DNA from: Paramecium octaurelia
Taxonomy: Eukaryota; Ciliophora; Oligohymenophorea; Peniculida; Parameciidae
Length of the DNA stretch: 22,813 nucleotides
Direction: 5' to 3'
NCBI GenBank assembly: GCA_905182995.1
Contig: CAJJDP010000167.1
Coordinates: 118,788 to 141,600 of the forward strand
Each line of letters starts with the position of its first letter. The stretch's first letter is position 1. The position numbers and the translations under genes are program-made. Shown one piece after another: positions 20,804 to 22,813 of this stretch. The notes beneath the pieces were generated by a model. It had not been told where the DNA came from. It saw only the letters and a program-made list of their open reading frames with translations, and did not search any database.

Positions 20804-21292
20804 ATGGATCTCATCGATGAAGCTCAGCTGTCCTTCTCTAACAATCTGATGACCTAAGATGGATGTAGTGATTTTATTTCTCTGCTACCCAAGATAATGA
20901 AACTATAATAATAATTCAATAAATACAAATTGTAACATTAAATTTTACTTAATTTTATTTTTAGAAATAATTTGTTTACTATTACTTCTAGAAAATAAGA
21001 GATTGATAAAATTAAATTAAAATAATGCATCCACATATGTCCAACAATTTAAAAAAAATCAATTTCAACACATATAATGCTTGATTAATTTTCAAATTTA
21101 AATTCAATATCATTAGATTTGAAACTTTACATCAATTTTATAATTAATGAATTTTTCTAGCAAATAGCTATCCTGCTGAATACATTTGTAAATGATTTGT
21201 TCATAATCAATAATATTCCATTAACATCACATTAATTCTAAAGGCATCATTAGAAATTGTAGATTAGCGTATTAAAAAAAACTAAATAGTGA
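20804..21292 (+). CDS. Possible 162-residue ORF, unrecognised
   Basis: ATG at 20804 is followed by MDLIDEAQLSFSNNLMTQDG, CSDFISLLPKIMK and then a Gln/Lys/Ile-rich remainder, to TGA at 21290-21292, with TAA/TAG as Gln. The frame is also open a little upstream (TDFSHEIDYFS), so the start is uncertain. Only the first about 95 bp have coding-like composition; the rest is AT-rich enough that the missing TGA could be chance. It may be a short coding fragment followed by noncoding DNA. Confidence 0.3.
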
Positions 21293-21939
21293 CTTTTGTA
21301 ATCAAATTCATAAAGGAAAACAAAAATCAGAATTAGGAATGAAAGTTAAAAATTAGTTACAATTTAAAAGCAAAACCAAAAATAGCGTGAGCACTAAAAT
21401 ATAGTTTAGATCGTTTGTTATATTATGCAAATGAATTGAAGCAGCATCATTTATTATTTCAAATCATTAATCTAAATTATCCATTATATATTAAAGATTT
21501 TTTGAAATTAATAGTTGATAATTTATTATCATTCAAATTAAATGTGAGAACCACAGATAAGCTTCAAATAATTATTTAATTTTCAAGAGAAAATATCATA
21601 TCTAATAAAACAAGAACAGGGCATTGTCTTACTTTTTGTTACTTGATAAAAATGGAGTCAAAATTAAAAGTAAACACATGATTATTTTAGGCTTTTTTTG
21701 TTATTTGAATATATTTTTAATTTAAAATCATTGTTATTCAATTTATAATAAAAGGATTTAGTTGGGATGATTAGAACAAAATTAGATTGCATACTTAACA
21801 ATTTGTATGTAAATAAAGAATAAAACTTATCAATATTTCTTATATCCAAGTATTGGGATGTAATACATTAGGAGAATTGAGAGAATTTGAAGAATACTTC
21901 CTAAGGAAATATTAGAGTAATTAATTTTAAATAAATTGA
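21293..21939. other. No clear gene, AT-rich
   Basis: About 650 bp of AT-rich sequence with short frames only. Nothing recognisable on either strand. Confidence 0.35.
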
Positions 21940-22813
21940 ATTGTTCAGTTAATACAAAGATATCCAATATTTTGTGAGTAATAGTCCTTCGGCATAATTG
22001 CAGAAAGTAGTAAATAAGTGATTTAAACAATAATATTGATTTTGTTGATTAATTTTGGGAGGTTGAGAATAGATCCTAATTATGAGAGGGATGTGAAGTT
22101 TTCCTACTTTTGGAATAAAGACTCTAGAGAACAATTGATATAAGGATTGACCGAGATAATGAAGGAGCGAGAGTTGTCAATAGTTTTGGCTTAGAATTGT
22201 GTTTATTGTGATTTGAAAACCCTTCAAAGCCAAGAATTGTATTGCAAATTCCTTGTTAGAATTCCTTTTATAGTATCTCATCAGTGTCGATAGAGAATAA
22301 ATTTGTTTAAGAGATCATTGATATAGATTAGAATTATATTTTTATATATTATAAATTTAACTATCAGAATGCTCGAAAATAATAATAATGCCTTTATGAG
22401 TTGTAGTGTTTTTAAGAGAGTGGTATTTTGAGAGAATGTGGAGAAAGGTTTTAATATGTGATTTGATATAATACCTAAGGGCTTGATATGTAAGATATAC
22501 TTAGGTATATTGATGTCGGCTGCTGATCCAAAATTATATTATCCATCCTGTTGCATTTTATCAAGGGAAGCGGGCAATAAACTTCAACAAATAAATACTT
22601 GGCTTATATAAATAATACAAGATTAGGGGAAAAAATTGCAAGGGTAGGATTAATTTATGGCACAATCTGAAAGAGTGATAAATTCAGGGGTTCCTTCAAT
22701 GGCCATAGAGCCAAGTTAGACAACTTGTATGAGGTAGATGCCTTAATTTTTATAAGTAAATACAGTAACAAAAATAAAAATGATATTGAAATAATAATTT
22801 TTTTTAAATTTTC
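21940..22813 (+). pseudogene. Unrecognised coding block running off the window
   Basis: A plus frame is open 21940-22428 (163 codons), broken only by TGAs at 22429 and 22459, and then open to the window end. It reads IFCEQQSFGIIAESSKQ, NFGRLRIDPNYERDVKFSYF, REQLIQGLTEIMKERELSIV, NCVYCDLKTLQSQELYCKFL and later MSAADPKLYYPSCCILSREA. The strand is markedly G- and purine-rich, unlike the neighbouring spacer, which supports plus-strand coding. The antisense frame is also fairly open and protein-like, so the strand is not certain; the 61- and 66-codon minus frames at 21830-22134 are probably shadows. No family is recognised. No start codon is visible upstream. Confidence 0.4.

Noticed and set aside
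21830..22134. Minus-strand ORFs of 66 and 61 residues
   Set aside because: They overlap a longer, purine-rich plus-strand frame and each other; treated as shadows, with the caveat that strand choice here is not certain.
1..22813. tRNA, rRNA, CRISPR arrays, telomeric repeats
   Set aside because: No cloverleaf-like GC-rich 70-90 bp segment with a TTCGA loop, no regularly spaced repeats, and no C4A2 or C3A3-type telomere runs were seen.

Overview
The window is very AT-rich and almost every long protein-like stretch is readable only if TAA and TAG are read as glutamine and TGA is the sole stop. With the standard code no open frame passes about 80 codons; with the ciliate code several recognisable proteins appear. 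Their style (Gln/Asn/Lys-rich, tiny spacers) and one multigene family (CxxH..CxxC zinc motif, coiled coil, C-terminal beta domain) point to Paramecium. Broken frames, a Tc1/mariner transposase remnant, and two TA-bounded inserts of about 25-26 bp whose removal repairs a reading frame suggest germline (micronuclear) rather than somatic (macronuclear) DNA. This is an inference from one window.

Layout. 122-367 (+): a glutamine-rich C-terminal fragment. 927-3578 (-): a nearly full-length zinc-motif/coiled-coil gene with three single-base frame slips and two IES-like inserts. 3868-4769 (-): a tandem paralogue, cut off by a one-base N at 3867 and lacking the second zinc motif. The first about 420 bp of both genes (3446-3866 and 4637-5057) are identical, whereas the rest has diverged. 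6377-6730 (-): an unrecognised 117-residue ORF. 7073-8491 (+): a frameshifted, unrecognised gene. 9036-9569 (-): a TPR protein remnant. 9571-13754 (-): about 4 kb of decayed protein-coding sequence in shifting frames, unrecognised. 14520-14912 (+): a possible ORF. 15717-16291 (-): a secreted discoidin-like (F5/8 C-type) protein with one frame slip. 16807-18366 (-): weak coding traces. 19002-19433 (+): C-terminal part of a Tc1/mariner transposase with two TGA stops. 20264-22813 (+): three further possible coding traces, the last running off the window.

No operon, pathway, RNA gene or CRISPR array is visible. The window reads as a germline neighbourhood of gene copies in various states of decay. 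Single-base slips could also be errors of a low-coverage assembly, and the N shows that the assembly is imperfect here. I did not find a demonstrable new multi-gene system; the most unusual signals are the exact duplication ending at the gap, the frame-restoring mini-IES candidates, and the 4 kb unidentified decayed coding block.
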